Positions 1-10,255 of a DNA stretch of 64,000 nt are shown here, one piece after another. Under the pieces are notes generated by a model. It ran no database searches and was not told the origin of the DNA. It saw nothing but the letters and a program-made list of their open reading frames with translations. A program made the translations under genes and the position numbers. Position 1 is the stretch's first letter; every line of letters starts with the position of its first letter. The DNA lies in NCBI RefSeq assembly GCF_003573695.1, contig NC_039359.1:142063112-142127111 (forward strand), written 5' to 3'. Source of the stretch: Papaver somniferum (lineage: Eukaryota; Streptophyta; Magnoliopsida; Ranunculales; Papaveraceae).

Positions 1-137
1 ATGTTTTGGTTTCTTTCGATGGCTCTCTAACATAACATTCCTTTTCTTGTAAGGATTACTATGTGCTTTGTTGTGTAATAAGTAAGATTTCCGATGTCCA
101 AACTTGATCTTATTTAAGGTGATATTGTTTTTTCCAG

Positions 138-281
138 GTGTTTGAACCATTCGGGCCGTGGATCTGGTGCCTCTTGACCAGAGACTGGACAGTGCAAAGG
201 GTTCGGTTTTGTCGTCTTGAAGATGCTAGAACTGCTCAGAGTTTGAATGGGAAATTCAACATTGCAGGGAGGATCATCAAG
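138..281 (+). pseudogene. Decayed RRM exon of a splicing-factor (RBM39/CC1-like) gene
   Basis: The exon is bounded by a good acceptor (TTTTTTCCAG before 138) and an AAG|GTGGGC donor after 281. It reads VFEPFGP at the start and LEDARTAQSLNGK...IAGRIIK at the end, which fits the second RRM of RBM39/CC1-like SR-related splicing factors. The RNP1 core GQCKGFGFV is present but in a different frame from both flanks. The exon therefore has at least two small frameshifting deletions between the start and the RNP1, and one more after it. Retained splice sites argue for a duplicated rather than a processed pseudogene. I could not recognise further exons of the gene with certainty downstream. Confidence 0.6.
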
Positions 282-1240
282 GTGGGCAACTACCTTTTTT
301 TGACTGGACTTAGGAACTTTCAGTTCATCATTTATTTGTATATGTGTGGGTGGATTTTGTTCTGTTATATGTGAATGCACAGGGGACTTCTCGCAAGGTC
401 AGCTGAAGCAGCAGTAGCCAGCTGGGGAAATATCAATCCCTGGTAAGTACTTCACTTGGTTATATTTGTACTATAAAGTTTAAGAGGCGTGGTTTCTGAC
501 CTTCAATTTATACTTGCGAGGTATTATGCTGGTGGGAAGTGAACTACAACTGGATTGGCATCAACTTGTGTACCTACTAGAATACCGGGTAAGTACTTAA
601 CTTGTATATTTCTAGATTCCATGTTTCTTACGGGACTTTTGTTTGTTGCGCGTGCGAGAGAGCTTATGGACTTTGGTTTGTTTCAGGACCAATTACAATG
701 ATGGCCTGGATCAGTGGTTGCAGTTTCAGTTGAAGCTCTTGATGACTAAATCATGGGCTTGTTCTTATTACAAAACCACAGTAAGTATTTCTCATTGTTC
801 TTCTCCCCAATTTATATTTTTTTGAAGTTTTGTCTGCTTTTAACATAGGTTGATATATATGCTTAGGAAGTTTAAACTTAGCAGATACTTTTCATCTATA
901 ACTTTATGCATGGATTTCGAACTTGAAGTTTTAAGATTTGCAGCTTCAAGTTGGTTTATCAGCTCTAGCTGTCAACATAGAAAATTTGCAGTAAATTTCT
1001 ATGTACAGTCTAAGTTATATAAATTTGTGAACATAGGAATTTCTATGAACTGATACTTATGGGAATTTGTATACATTCCCCTACTATTTGATACTTAGAA
1101 TAATTTAAATCCTATTTTGTATGAATCCTTTGTATGAATCCATTTGAGTGTGATAAGAATTGATTGAAAAAAATATTGTTTATTGTGAAGGATAAATGAA
1201 AGGTGTATGCAGGTGGTTATTTTAAATTCCGGCGTATTCC
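282..1240. other. No recognisable gene; possible decayed continuation of the RRM gene
   Basis: Several splice-like junctions occur (CAG|GGGACTTCTC near 381, TTTCAG near 688) but no open frame with a recognisable domain follows the RRM exon. The sequence becomes AT-rich after about 800. Nothing here can be assigned. Confidence 0.4.
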
Positions 1241-1600
1241 GGCCGAGAATGAGCTGCCGGTCAACCTTGACCTGGTCAAAATTGGTCATTGCTGACTGAT
1301 TTTGACCAGGTCAAGGTTGACTGGCAGTAATTTTTTTACTGTTGCAAAAAATTCGTAACGGCTTCAGCTTGTTACAACGTTCTGTTACTAAATAAATTCG
1401 TAACGGCTGTCGCATGTTACGACAGTGCCACGTAGTAACGGCTCTTCGCTGTTACAAGAGCCGTTACAAAAAAAAATCGTAACGGCTGCTGGGCCGTTAC
1501 AAAAATATTGTAGCACCCCTTTTCGTAACGGTCTGGAACAGTTACAACCCCGATTCGTAACGCTCAATAACCGTTTCGAATCGGAAAAAATGGTGTAGTG
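1240..1600. mobile_element. Right end of a truncated CACTA (En/Spm-type) transposon
   Basis: The segment ends at 1600 with ATGGTGTAGTG, whose reverse complement begins CACTACACCAT, the CACTA-type terminus. The 250 bp before it hold about ten copies of CGTAACGG or its complement CCGTTAC in both orientations, typical of CACTA subterminal repeats. A near-perfect 29 bp hairpin (1254-1282 against 1299-1327) sits at the inner edge. No matching left terminus was found upstream, so the element is truncated or starts outside the window. Confidence 0.65.
1254..1327. repeat. Inverted repeat, 29 bp arms
   Basis: Arms 1254-1282 and 1299-1327 are reverse complements with one mismatch by eye (28/29), separated by 16 bp. 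Each arm contains GGTCAAGGTTGAC-type sequence. The repeat could form a strong hairpin and lies just inside the CACTA subterminal array. Confidence 0.85.
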
Positions 1601-1924
1601 GACGGAATCGGTTCCAAATAAAACTTAACACAATTAGTTAGTGACTGTATTAACTGTCCGAATAATTCGCGTTTCCGTATAAACCGCGAATTATGCAAGA
1701 AACCCAAAAAAACTGCGAACAGATGTCGGGGTTTCAGTTGAACGCCGAAAAATCACGTATCTGTTTGATACAGAATAATTCGCGAATGATTCGCGTATCA
1801 TTCGCGAATTTACTAACTTGGACTATCAACTTCCACTTGATATGGGACCCACCTTTTTTCCACTACTTTTTTGAATTATGGTGGAGATACCACGTCACAC
1901 TATATTATTTAGTTGTCTAACCAC
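1601..1924. other. No gene; short array of AATTCGCG motifs
   Basis: No coding sequence was recognised. The motif AATTCGCG or its complement CGCGAATT occurs about six times between 1660 and 1810, often as overlapping palindromes. It resembles a subterminal array, but no terminus was identified. Confidence 0.4.
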
Positions 1925-2376
1925 GGAGGGTGCAAGCTAATGTCCATGCCAAAATATGATGGGTGTCATACAGGTATACCAACTATTTTTTGGCAGCTAA
2001 TACCTTCGAGCGAACTTTGTTGTGGGAAAACCTGGTGGCTGAAAGCTGTTATCAACACCAATAACTTAGTGGTCGGTATAGGTGCCTGTCAACAGATGGT
2101 TTGGTGGCTAAAATTAGTGTTTAGAACTCTATAGCTTCTACTGCATCTTTTAGTTCTCAAACCATGGTGCTTGAAACCTACTAGCCGCATGTACGATATT
2201 TTAGCTTGTAAAGTAGTGTAGCTAAAAGGATCTTCCCAGTGGCGTTGCAGAAAATTGCTGGTTATAGGCTTCAAGCAATTGGGCCTGTTTTTAGTTAAAA
2301 AGCACAGTTGTTAGAGGGTTCCACCGATAACAGTTTGGTAAGAAAATGGTCGCTAAAGCCAAGTGTTCTTGTAGTG
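1925..2376. mobile_element. Right end of a second truncated CACTA-type transposon
   Basis: The segment ends at 2376 with GTGTTCTTGTAGTG, the complement of CACTACAAGAACAC, a classic plant CACTA terminus. Before it, a different subterminal motif (TGGTGGCTAAAA / TTTTAGCNACC and variants) recurs from about 2030. No left terminus was found. The motif and terminus differ from those of the element ending at 1600, so this is a separate family. Confidence 0.6.
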
Positions 2377-2599
2377 TACAAAGACCATTAATTCTCCTTC
2401 TTTTTATAATTATAACTCTTGAGACACAAACAACTCTAGCTTCACCAAGACATTTGCAACCATTTTAATCTGGTATAACTAAAGAAATCAAAGTTCTCCT
2501 TAAATATGGAAAATGTTTAACTTTAACTAAAGTCCTCATTATACCACCATATATCTTAATTTGAATTATATTTATTCCTGCCACTTCACAAGTAACTTT
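2377..2599. other. No gene recognised
   Basis: AT-rich sequence leading into the copia remnant. No domain or repeat was recognised. Confidence 0.4.
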
Positions 2600-2604
2600 G
2601 TTTC

Positions 2605-3234
2605 TCATAAAAACTTTATGTCCTTGTCTAGCTTGATAAGTAGGAAACCATTCTTTATGTAGATATTGTAAAAAGTATAAGATGAATCAAAAACCCACCC
2701 ATCAACCAAGATGTCAGTATAAATCGTGAAAACTGTTCCACCATTACTTTCTTCCTCGACCAAATGCCCTTCTATCTTACAATGATAGCACTTTGAATAT
2801 ACTCCATCCAAGTTTATCCTTAGACTTTTATCTACTACTATCTAAACCACCATTTTGCTTTGATCGTCCTCTTACAAACAACATACCTCTCGAACTCTCT
2901 TCACCCTCAATATCAATGTTCTTTAACTCCTAAGAGTACAAAGCCTCCATAACGTCTTCCACAGAAATTGTAGCTATTCCAAACATTATGGTATCGAAAA
3001 AAAAATCATAAGAGGATATAATAAAAAAAGCAAACCTAATACATGGCCTTCATCTTCAATTTTCACATCAATATTTGACAAATCCAAAATTTTATTATAA
3101 TAGGCAATACGATCTTTAATAGACATCTGTTGATGCATTATAAGAATATGTAGTTTCATCATAAGAAAAAAATTATTAATTCCGGATTTAGTCATATGCC
3201 TCTTTTCTTCCATAGTCCATCTAGATCGTTTCAT
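2605..3234 (-). pseudogene. Copia (Tnt1-like) gag and protease remnant, copy A
   Basis: Read on the minus strand, 3234-2986 gives a gag UBN2-type piece with IDVKIEDEGHVLGLL, which fits the 'L..IDVKIEDEDKALLLL' region of Tnt1-like gag. Then 2811-2605 gives the CCHC knuckle start CYHCKIEGH followed by a protease-like VDGWVFDSSYTFY, where the family has D-S-G. The catalytic Gly position and the second half of the zinc knuckle are lost, and gag and protease lie in different frames. The rest of pol is absent. Copy B of the same region lies at 6140-6586 plus 12068-12199. Confidence 0.65.
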
Positions 3235-3467
3235 TCTCTATTTCTTGCAAGACTTCGTTGCTCAAACACAACAAAATTAATTAGTGTATGTACTTTCTCC
3301 ATGAGCTGTCCTCATCTTCCAATGTTGTTGTAGAGTCGTTTTCCCTTACAAAGTTTTACTAAATATTGTTGCACCAAGCTGAAGCCTCCATAAGTTTTAA
3401 AATCATTCCATCCATCAAACTTCTCAATCACATACTTTGTCGATGTTATAGATCGCTTCTATCTTAA

Positions 3468-3479
3468 GCTCAGACACCA
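3468..3479 (-). other. Degenerate primer-binding site, copia copy A
   Basis: The minus strand reads TGGTGTCTGAGC, close to the initiator-tRNA-Met primer site of copia elements (TGGTATCAGAGC). It lies upstream of gag, as expected, so LTR-derived sequence should start at about 3482. The equivalent site in copy B is 17289-17300 and is more degenerate. Confidence 0.55.
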
Positions 3480-3481
3480 AT

Positions 3482-3978
3482 TTATTATAACAAATAGCTC
3501 AGGCACAATCAATATAACAAAAAAAAGTGAAGCCATTTACACAAGCGCACAAGATAAGAGATTTAAGTGGTTTGATCAATATGATCTGCATCCCTGCGAA
3601 GATGATGAAATGATTCCACCATGACCAAACAATTTTACGAGGTAACACCAAGAGCCCTCTCAAGAACCCTAACTCCTTTTCCGCCTTTCACACTCACTGC
3701 AATCTATTTCTCTCATATACCTATACGTTACAAGGGAACTAATGGACTCTTGGGCCAGAATTAACAAGCAAAGCCCACATAGACTTCAAAGGCATTTGTT
3801 CATATGATTTTTTTTTATTATTACTTTTTCTTTTTTTTTTTTTTGGAAAAAGGAAGGATATATGAGAATGTTGCTGTCTTTTAAATTCGTATTTCAGGAA
3901 TCACTGAAGTCAAAAAATTTACATGACAGCAACTGCTGCCTAGAACAATCTTTCTCCAAAAAAAGAGTGAACCGACTT
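3482..3978 (-). repeat. LTR-derived sequence of copia copy A
   Basis: This stretch lies beyond the primer-binding site and aligns with 17303-17728 plus 20338-20375. Shared landmarks are AACAAATRGCTCARGCACA, a stretch ending in AATCTATTTCTCTCA, and AATCACTKAAG. No TG start with a target duplication was found, so the outer LTR edge is not defined. Confidence 0.5.
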
Positions 3979-4140
3979 TGATCTTTCTTTGTTTTTTTAA
4001 TCAAAAGAGAGTATATTAAGAAGGAAAAATGTACAACTATACAAAAAGAAAATGGAAAACTACCAGAGGTTGTTAACAGAGAAAAGGATCAAGCAAAAGT
4101 ACTGTCCCAGTTATGAACAAAGCTTGGTACACATTGGTAA
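3979..4140 (-). mobile_element. Possible LINE 3' tail
   Basis: On the minus strand the sequence ends in CTTCTTAATATACTCTC and an A-rich tail (T-run at 3989-3998 on the plus strand), like plant LINE 3' ends. The corresponding place in the second duplicate (20376-20530) holds unrelated sequence, consistent with an insertion in copy A. No coding remnant was recognised. Confidence 0.35.
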
Positions 4141-5140
4141 TGACTCTCAATGATGAAACTCTAATACCAAAAATAATTTTCTAGGTAACTAGAGGACGGA
4201 TGTCGACTGAGAGGATATTAATCACCTTAAACTGGTAGCTAGGATTATATCTAGGATTGCTAATGTTGCGTAATGCACTAATTTTCTGTCACTTTTAACA
4301 ATGTCTCTATAACGTCAAAGACTCAAAGTGATAGAAAATATGTACTGTTAGTATTTGGGAAAAGATTTGGCACAGGTGAAAAGAAGAGTCGTCTAAATTC
4401 GAGGTGGTCTCGATTACTCTCAAACATAATGATTATAATAATTTGCGCATGATTTTAGCAATAGTGCACGTGCATGCATCAGGCCGTGGGTGCGCGAACA
4501 TCTAGTCGTTATAGATTAAGGCTTTCGGTGGAGTGGGGTGAGTCATGGTGGACATAGAAAACCATGCAACCGTGATCGCGCTACAAGGAGATTTTTGTCT
4601 GAAACTTTTTCTATTAGTGTACTTTTGTGTTGGCCAAATGCATCTCAGCCAGCGTCTCAAGTACATGGTTTAAGTTGCAAGCAGATACACTTGAACGTAT
4701 GGAGAAGGGGGTGAAGCCTTGTACGCAGTTAGAGAAGTTCGTGTTTTGCGGCGCAAAGTTCATCAAACTCGGTGCTTTAGATAGTAAAAGAGCCAAGTGA
4801 AGTGCCTCTGGGCATTGATAGTGCGTTAGACTAACCATTATGACATGCATCTCACACTCTGAAGTTGGCGAAACCGTGGCCAGATGAAATGAGTTCCAAA
4901 ATCTGTAGTAACATCCATGTTGTGCCATGAACGTGCTAACACAGACATATTTTACCGTTTGCACCTCTCGGAGCAGTATGTATATTTTGAAGGATGCATA
5001 AACTATGGAAAGTATCGGGAGTTGAAGAGAATGAAAAACCGGTTGCGGAGATGAATCATGCGACAAGTAGGAGGAAGATGTTTCTAACGCTTTTCAAAGG
5101 AGATATGCTGAACTTTAGTCGACAAAAGTGGTAACAATGG

Positions 5141-5304
5141 TCGATCAAAAAAAACATGATTTATAAAGGGGATACCAGTTTTTGGGGCTGATACCATTTG
5201 GACGATCCAACGGTCTGGATCTGTTAAGATTTTTTTGTCTTATATGCAATAGTATCAGCTCAGAGGAAATCTGGTATCCCCTTATCAATCGTGAACAAAA
5301 AAGC
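5141..5304. mobile_element. MITE with GGGGATACCAG ends, copy 1
   Basis: This 164 bp insertion is absent from the duplicate module. It is flanked by GGTAACAATGG (5130-5140) and GGTGACAATGG (5305-5315), an approximately 10-11 bp target duplication with one mismatch. The ends are inverted: TTTATAAAGGGGATACCAG on the left, and TGATAAGGGGATACCAG read from the right, each followed by GCTGATAC. Target length suggests a Mutator-type MITE. A relative lies at 61514-61651. Confidence 0.75.
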
Positions 5305-5338
5305 GGTGACAATGGATTATGATAACTAATATTGATTA

Positions 5339-5585
5339 TTTATTTTTTTAGATAAAGAGGAGTGATTTTATTAAGAAATACCAGGATCCAAAAGCCTGTT
5401 TAACACTGTTTGGATGTGAGTAACATCATGACTGAATTCTTCTACAAGAAGTTTATTCTTCCTAACTACTTTAGAAATTGAATCTGCTGTAGAATTTAAA
5501 GATCTACTCACATAAAAAATCTTAGAAACATTAAAAGAGATAAGCAATTGTTTGATCTCTTGAATAATTTTCCTATTCTCCCATC
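5339..5585 (-). mobile_element. 5'-truncated LINE insertion
   Basis: This 247 bp insertion is absent from the duplicate module. Exact 16 bp copies of TAACTAATATTGATTA flank it at 5323-5338 and 5586-5601. The minus strand runs towards an A-rich tail (TTTATTTTTTTA on the plus strand at 5339). It encodes a short RNase H-like tail with VSRSLNSTADSISK, as in plant LINE ORF2 C-termini. Long target duplication, tail and truncation together identify a LINE insertion. Confidence 0.8.
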
Positions 5586-6139
5586 TAACTAATATTGATT
5601 ATAATCCTATAAACTAATAGATAATCAACTAATCACTTCTTGACTGGAAATATCAACCACTTAAAGTAATGGGTTTGAACTTTGAAAGAAAAACAATTAG
5701 CAATAGTAAGTTAATGAAACATGAATGACCAAATTCAGAATTTTTGGCGAGAAAAGAAACATAAAATGAACGGTCTAATCTCTATACCGTCAAGAAACAT
5801 GTAACCAAATGAAAAAGACCCCCTCGGTTCCAAATAAATAATCGGTGAAAAAGAAGATTATCACCCCATTTGAGTGATTCAAATAGATTGTATAGAAATA
5901 GTTATTTAAGTTTGTTTTTTCGTTGGAGATGCAAAAATTTAGTTGTAATAATCTATTGTTTAAATATCTTTTGATTGTTTTTTTGCGGCTTTATCTAATA
6001 ACTATTGTTGATTTAGAAAGCCATCGAAAATTAGTCTAGCATGAATACGTAATGTCTCTTCCATAAAAAAAAAAAATCTTTGAATGTTTCCGTTCATCGT
6101 AAGGGATATATATGGAAGAATAACGAGCTATCTACCATC

Positions 6140-6586
6140 GTCACTTTCTTCCTTAACAATATCCATATTAGCTAGATTTGTATTTTTCTCTAGAATCTTT
6201 CGTCCGGACCATTTTTCTTGAAGTACCATTTTATCTTACAAAGATAACATTTGAATTTATCCTATTTAAATTTAGGATTAGACTTTGATATATTTCTATC
6301 CAAATCACCCTTTTTCTTTGTTTTTTTTTCTTGCAAAAAACCTATCTCCCAAACTCTCTTCACCATCAATATTTGTCTTTTTTCATCCATGAAAATTGTA
6401 GTTTCTCCAAATATTGTGGTATCAACAAAATTTTCATAAGATGGTGGGAATGAACAAGCAAACCTAATACTTGGTCTCCATCGTTAATTTTCACATTAAT
6501 ATTGACAAATCGAAAAAAAATCTATTATAATCATCAATATGAACTTTAATAGACACTCCTTCGTGCATTCTAAAAATATGTAATTC
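6140..6586 (-). pseudogene. Copia (Tnt1-like) gag remnant, copy B part 1
   Basis: This aligns with copy A at about 2740-3160, for example CTCTCTTCACCNTCAATAT and GGTATCNANAAAA shared by both. It has no open frame of useful length. It is interrupted at 6586 by the complete copia element 6587-12062 and resumes at 12068. Confidence 0.6.
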
Positions 6587-6755
6587 TGTCAAGTTCTCGA
6601 CAAGTCTGAATATTCTCATTAAAGTTCAAGATATTTATACAATCAGAAGCCTTGGCCACCATGACTCAAGAATTGTACCAAACAGAAGACTCTTCCTAAT
6701 ATAACTCTCAATAACTTAAATTACATACGACTCAAATATAGTCTATTTTCTAATA
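6587..6755 (-). repeat. 3' LTR of the copia element (169 bp)
   Basis: It runs from TGTCAAGTTCTC to TTTTCTAATA on the plus strand and matches 11122-11276 plus 12045-12062. Next to it at 6756-6770 the minus strand reads CATCTTGAGGGAAGC, a typical copia polypurine tract. Confidence 0.8.
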
Positions 6756-6781
6756 GCTTCCCTCAAGATGGAGCATGGAGG

Positions 6782-8160
6782 TCACGAAATCTTGGACAAT
6801 AGAAACTGAAACTGAGCTTTTCCTAAGGTTTTTGTGAAGATATCATCCAATTGCACCGTTGTAGGAGTGTAGGAGGGTGATATAATCTTCCTTATTATGG
6901 CATCTCTTACAAGATGACAATCCACTTCTATATGTTTTGTTCGTTCATGAAATACTGGATTCTGAACAATGTATAGTGTTGATTGACTATCACAAAAGAG
7001 ATTCATCCCACGAGTATAATGAACTCCTAAATCACCAAGTAATTGTTTTAACCATTTCAATTCACATGTTACTGCAGTCGTGGACCTGTATTCTGCTTCT
7101 GCTGAGGAACGAGACACTGTATGTTGCTTCTTAGTCTTCCAAGACACAGGAGAGAAACCAAGAAGAACAAACCACCCTGTTAATGAACGTCTAGTCAATG
7201 GACAACTCGCCCAATCCGAATCACACCATCCATTTAAACTAAGACCACTATTAGAGTGCAGCGGAATTCCTTGTCCTGGATTCTTCTTCAAATATCTAAC
7301 CACGCGAAGTGCAGCTTCCCAATGCTTTACTCTTGGTTGTTGCATAAATTGAGATAAAATATGCACTGAGTAAGCAAGGTCTGGTTTTGTAACTGACAAA
7401 TAAATCAGACGACCTAACAATCTTCTATATTTTTCCGCATCACCAAGTATCTTGCCCTTTGCCAATTCCAGTTGATGATTCGTTTCCATTGGAAACTCTG
7501 CAGGTTTTTCTCCCAATAACCATGTTTCCATGATAATATCTAATGCATATTTCCTCTGGAATATGTAGAAACCTTGTTTACTACGAGCCACCTCTAATCC
7601 CAAGAAATATTTCAACTTTCCAGATCTTTCATCTTAAAACATTGTCCCAAGTAAGTTTTAAATTTATGAAGTCCAACGAGATCATTTCCTGCCACAATCA
7701 AATCATCAACATAAACTAAGACATTAAGCTGCAGTTTTCCCTTCGTCGTAGTAAAAAGAGAATAATCTGAATATGACTGTTTAAAGCCACAATTCTTCAA
7801 AGCTGTTTAACTTTGCAAACCAACACCTAGGCGCCTGCTTTAGTCCATACAATGACTTCTTCATTCTACAAACCATATTGAATTTCCTTTAGAAAATCCT
7901 GGAGGTATCTTCATATACACTTCTTCCTCCAGATCTCCATGAAGAAATGCATTATGAACATCCATTTGATGCACTTCCCAATTCTAAACTGCTGCAACAG
8001 CTAGAAAAGTTTGAACTGTTGTCATCTTTTCCACTGGTGCAAATGTCCCATTATAATCTAATCCTTCAACTTGATGATTCCCAAATATTACCAATCTAGA
8101 TTTTAGACGAAACAAATTTCCATTTGCATCATGCTTCTTTGTGTCAAAGGATTATACGAA
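6782..8160 (-). pseudogene. Copia reverse transcriptase and RNase H
   Basis: The longest part (7615-6782, 277 codons) begins MKYFLGLEV and carries the RT connection YLSVTKPDLAYSV followed by RNase H. The RNase H shows a DWASCPLTRRSLTG core, SSAEAEYRS, a third acidic site in FCDSQST, and HERTKHIEVDCH. The preceding frame (7800-7612) holds the RT active-site box YVDDLIV at about residue 31. Upstream of 7800 the RT N-terminal half is readable to about 8160 (CKWVY- and AFLHGDL-like pieces) but is cut by stops and frameshifts. The enzyme would copy element RNA and degrade the RNA strand. As it stands it cannot be made as one polyprotein. Confidence 0.85.
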
Positions 8161-8796
8161 TCAAATTTCCAAATATTACCAATCTAGCTTTTAGACGAAT
8201 CAAATATTACCAATCTAGATTTTAGACGATCACAACTAACATTTGTGTCAAAGGATAAGATGTACCTGAGGCTGATGATTGTGTAGGTTGAGTGGAAGGT
8301 GGACTATTTTCTCGTACTGTATATGCGTCACAAACCCCCTGAGTCTGCTAGAAGGAATTTTCTTACGTTTACCTTTACCCATTTCACTGTTGTTATTTTC
8401 TACCACAATTTCATCTGATGTGTCATTGCTATTAAGATTAGATGAAGCATCATTTTCCTCAGTTTTTTCTTGAACTCTTCCTTCTAATAATTCTGTTTCA
8501 CAGTCAATAACAAAATGTGATTCATCATTGCTTTGTTGTTGTTATAACTGACACTGTTGAGGTTCAATAACTTCTCTAGGCAACTGTCCTTCTTCTCTAT
8601 CCTCATCATCACTCCAACATACTTCATTAGTTGATGGAGAAACATCAGTTGATTGTCCAATAGTGGTAGTCATATATGGAAACTGGTGTTCATATAAATC
8701 CACATCCCTTGATACTAAAAATTATTTTATGTCTAAATCATAAACTTGTCATGCCTTTTTACCAAAAGGATAACCAAGAAATACACATCTCCTTCA
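8161..8796 (-). pseudogene. Copia integrase C-terminal / linker remnant
   Basis: This low-complexity region lies between integrase core and RT. On the minus strand it reads as an acidic, Ser/Asn-rich linker, as is usual in copia polyproteins, with several stops. A 40 bp local duplication (TCTAGATTTTAGACGA-type) occurs at 8090-8230. Confidence 0.5.
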
Positions 8797-9291
8797 TCAG
8801 CTTGCAAACTTATCCCCTTTACTACTTTGATTGTGTACATAACACAAGCACCCAAACACTTTCAACTGATCATAAGGAGGAAACTTTCCAAACATAATTT
8901 CATATGGAGTTTTGTTATTAAATAAAGGTGTTGGTGTACGATTAATCAAGTATGATGCAGTCAATGTACACTCCCCCCAGAATTGTATTGGTAAATTAGT
9001 TTGAAGTCTCAAAGCTCTTGCAATATTCATTATATGCTGATGTTTTCTCTCAATTCTCCCATTTTGTCAGAGTTTACCAACAAAAGATGTCTCAAATACT
9101 ATCCCATTAGTCTTAAAATATCCACGCAAAGCATTAAACTTTGTTCTATTATCACTTCTAAAATTTTTGATTTCTTTGTCAAACTGACGTTTAACAAGAG
9201 CAATGAAATTAAGAAACACCAATTCAACTTCAATTTTAGTTTTGATCAAATAAATCCACACACCTCTTGAAAAATCATCAACTATTGTCAA
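8797..9291 (-). pseudogene. Copia integrase core
   Basis: Two adjacent frames carry the core. The segment 9291-9067 reads TIVDDFSRGVWIYLIKTK with the first catalytic Asp region and NFRSDNRTKF, where the second Asp is kept but the usual DNG(A/G)EF is altered. The segment 9030-8797 reads ALRLQTNLPIQFWGE, YLINRTPT and VFGCLCYVH. A frameshift around 9035-9070 removes the stretch that would hold the catalytic Glu from the continuous frame. This enzyme would have inserted the DNA copy into the genome and is inactive here. Confidence 0.8.
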
Positions 9292-9350
9292 AAAATAATA
9301 AGCCCAACAGGAAGAAGGTGTCTTGTAAGGACCCCATAAATCCAGATGAA

Positions 9351-10058
9351 CTAACTCAAATATACAGCTAGCTTACTTTGACTAACAGGAAAACTACTTC
9401 TACGATGTTTTGCTTGTGGGCAAATATCACAAGCATTATTATTCTTCCTAAATAACCTACTCACAACTGGTATCTTTCGCAATACTTTCTCTGAAGGATG
9501 TCTCATTCTTTGATGCCGCAGCTCGTACGAATTCGCACTAACTGCAAGTACTTTAACATGAGGCACACCACGGAAAATATATAGTCCACCTTGTCTCTCA
9601 CCCACTCCAATCACCTTCCTTGTCAACCAGTCTTGTATAAGACATAAACTGTTAGAACATTGCACACCACAGACTAACTCATCGATCATCTGTGTGACCG
9701 ATATTAAGTTACATGTTATTTTAGGTACATAAAGAACATTATCAAGTTTCAAACCACCAGGAAGAATCACAGTTTCAACTTTATCAGAGTTCGCATACTT
9801 TCCGTCAGGCAGGCCAACTGAACGTGCCTTAATTTCTTTTTCTTCTATCATGTCATCTAGATTACACGTGACATGACCCGTAGCCCCTGTATCCACAATC
9901 CAGGAAACATGATTTTGTTTATCTTGTAGTTGAAATTTTGATTTGTTTGAATTCAAAAACTCAAGCACTTGTTGAAGTTTTGTTGTTGTCACTCCAACCA
10001 AACCAGTTTCATCTGCAGATATCATACCACCTAACTGTTGAGCTGCTGGTGTGTTCAA
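9351..10058 (-). pseudogene. Copia protease and GAG-pre-integrase domain
   Basis: The open frame is 235 codons. The aspartic protease motif WIVDTGATGH lies at about residues 53-62, followed by LPDGKYANSDKVETVILPGG and LDNVLYVPKITCNLISVTQ, all typical of copia protease. The C-terminal third has the integrase zinc-finger pattern: LRHQRMRHPSEKVLRK and ACDICPQAKHRR (H-H-C-C). Upstream, an N-terminal Gln-rich linker leads to gag. This is the best-preserved module of the element. Confidence 0.85.
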
Positions 10059-10255
10059 GTTATGTGCCAGAACAAGATTGTTGCTTCCAAGTTCTCTGCC
10101 AGACGCAGAGCCACCTCGACCTTTACCACCAGCTCTATCTCCTATGCCATAGCCTTTACCACCACGAGGTCTGTCTCCCCACCAAACAGGATAGCCAATG
10201 AGTTGATAACAACCATCATCTGAATGTCCTTACTGATTACAATGTTTGCAAAACT

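Larger units (their letters stand above)
4141..6130. repeat. Duplicated non-coding module, copy A
   Basis: Sequence 4141-5140 and 5602-6120 aligns, with scattered differences, to 20530-21500 and 21530-21990. Shared landmarks include CACGTGCATGCATCAGGCC, GCTCGGAGCAGTATG-like sequence near 4970/21360, and AATATTGATTATAAT. Two insertions unique to this copy (5141-5304 and 5339-5585) are flanked by target duplications. A 150-codon open frame on the minus strand (4614-5066) is not conserved as an open frame in the other copy and has no recognised domain, so I treat the module as non-coding. Confidence 0.7.

Noticed and set aside
1893..2376. Complete CACTA element beginning at CACTATATTATTTAG (1895)
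   Set aside because: The putative left end does not match the right terminus CACTACAAGAACAC beyond the first five bases.
4614..5066. 150-codon open frame on the minus strand as a gene
   Set aside because: The aligned duplicate at 20990-21440 has only a shorter, disrupted frame, and no domain or compositional support is seen.
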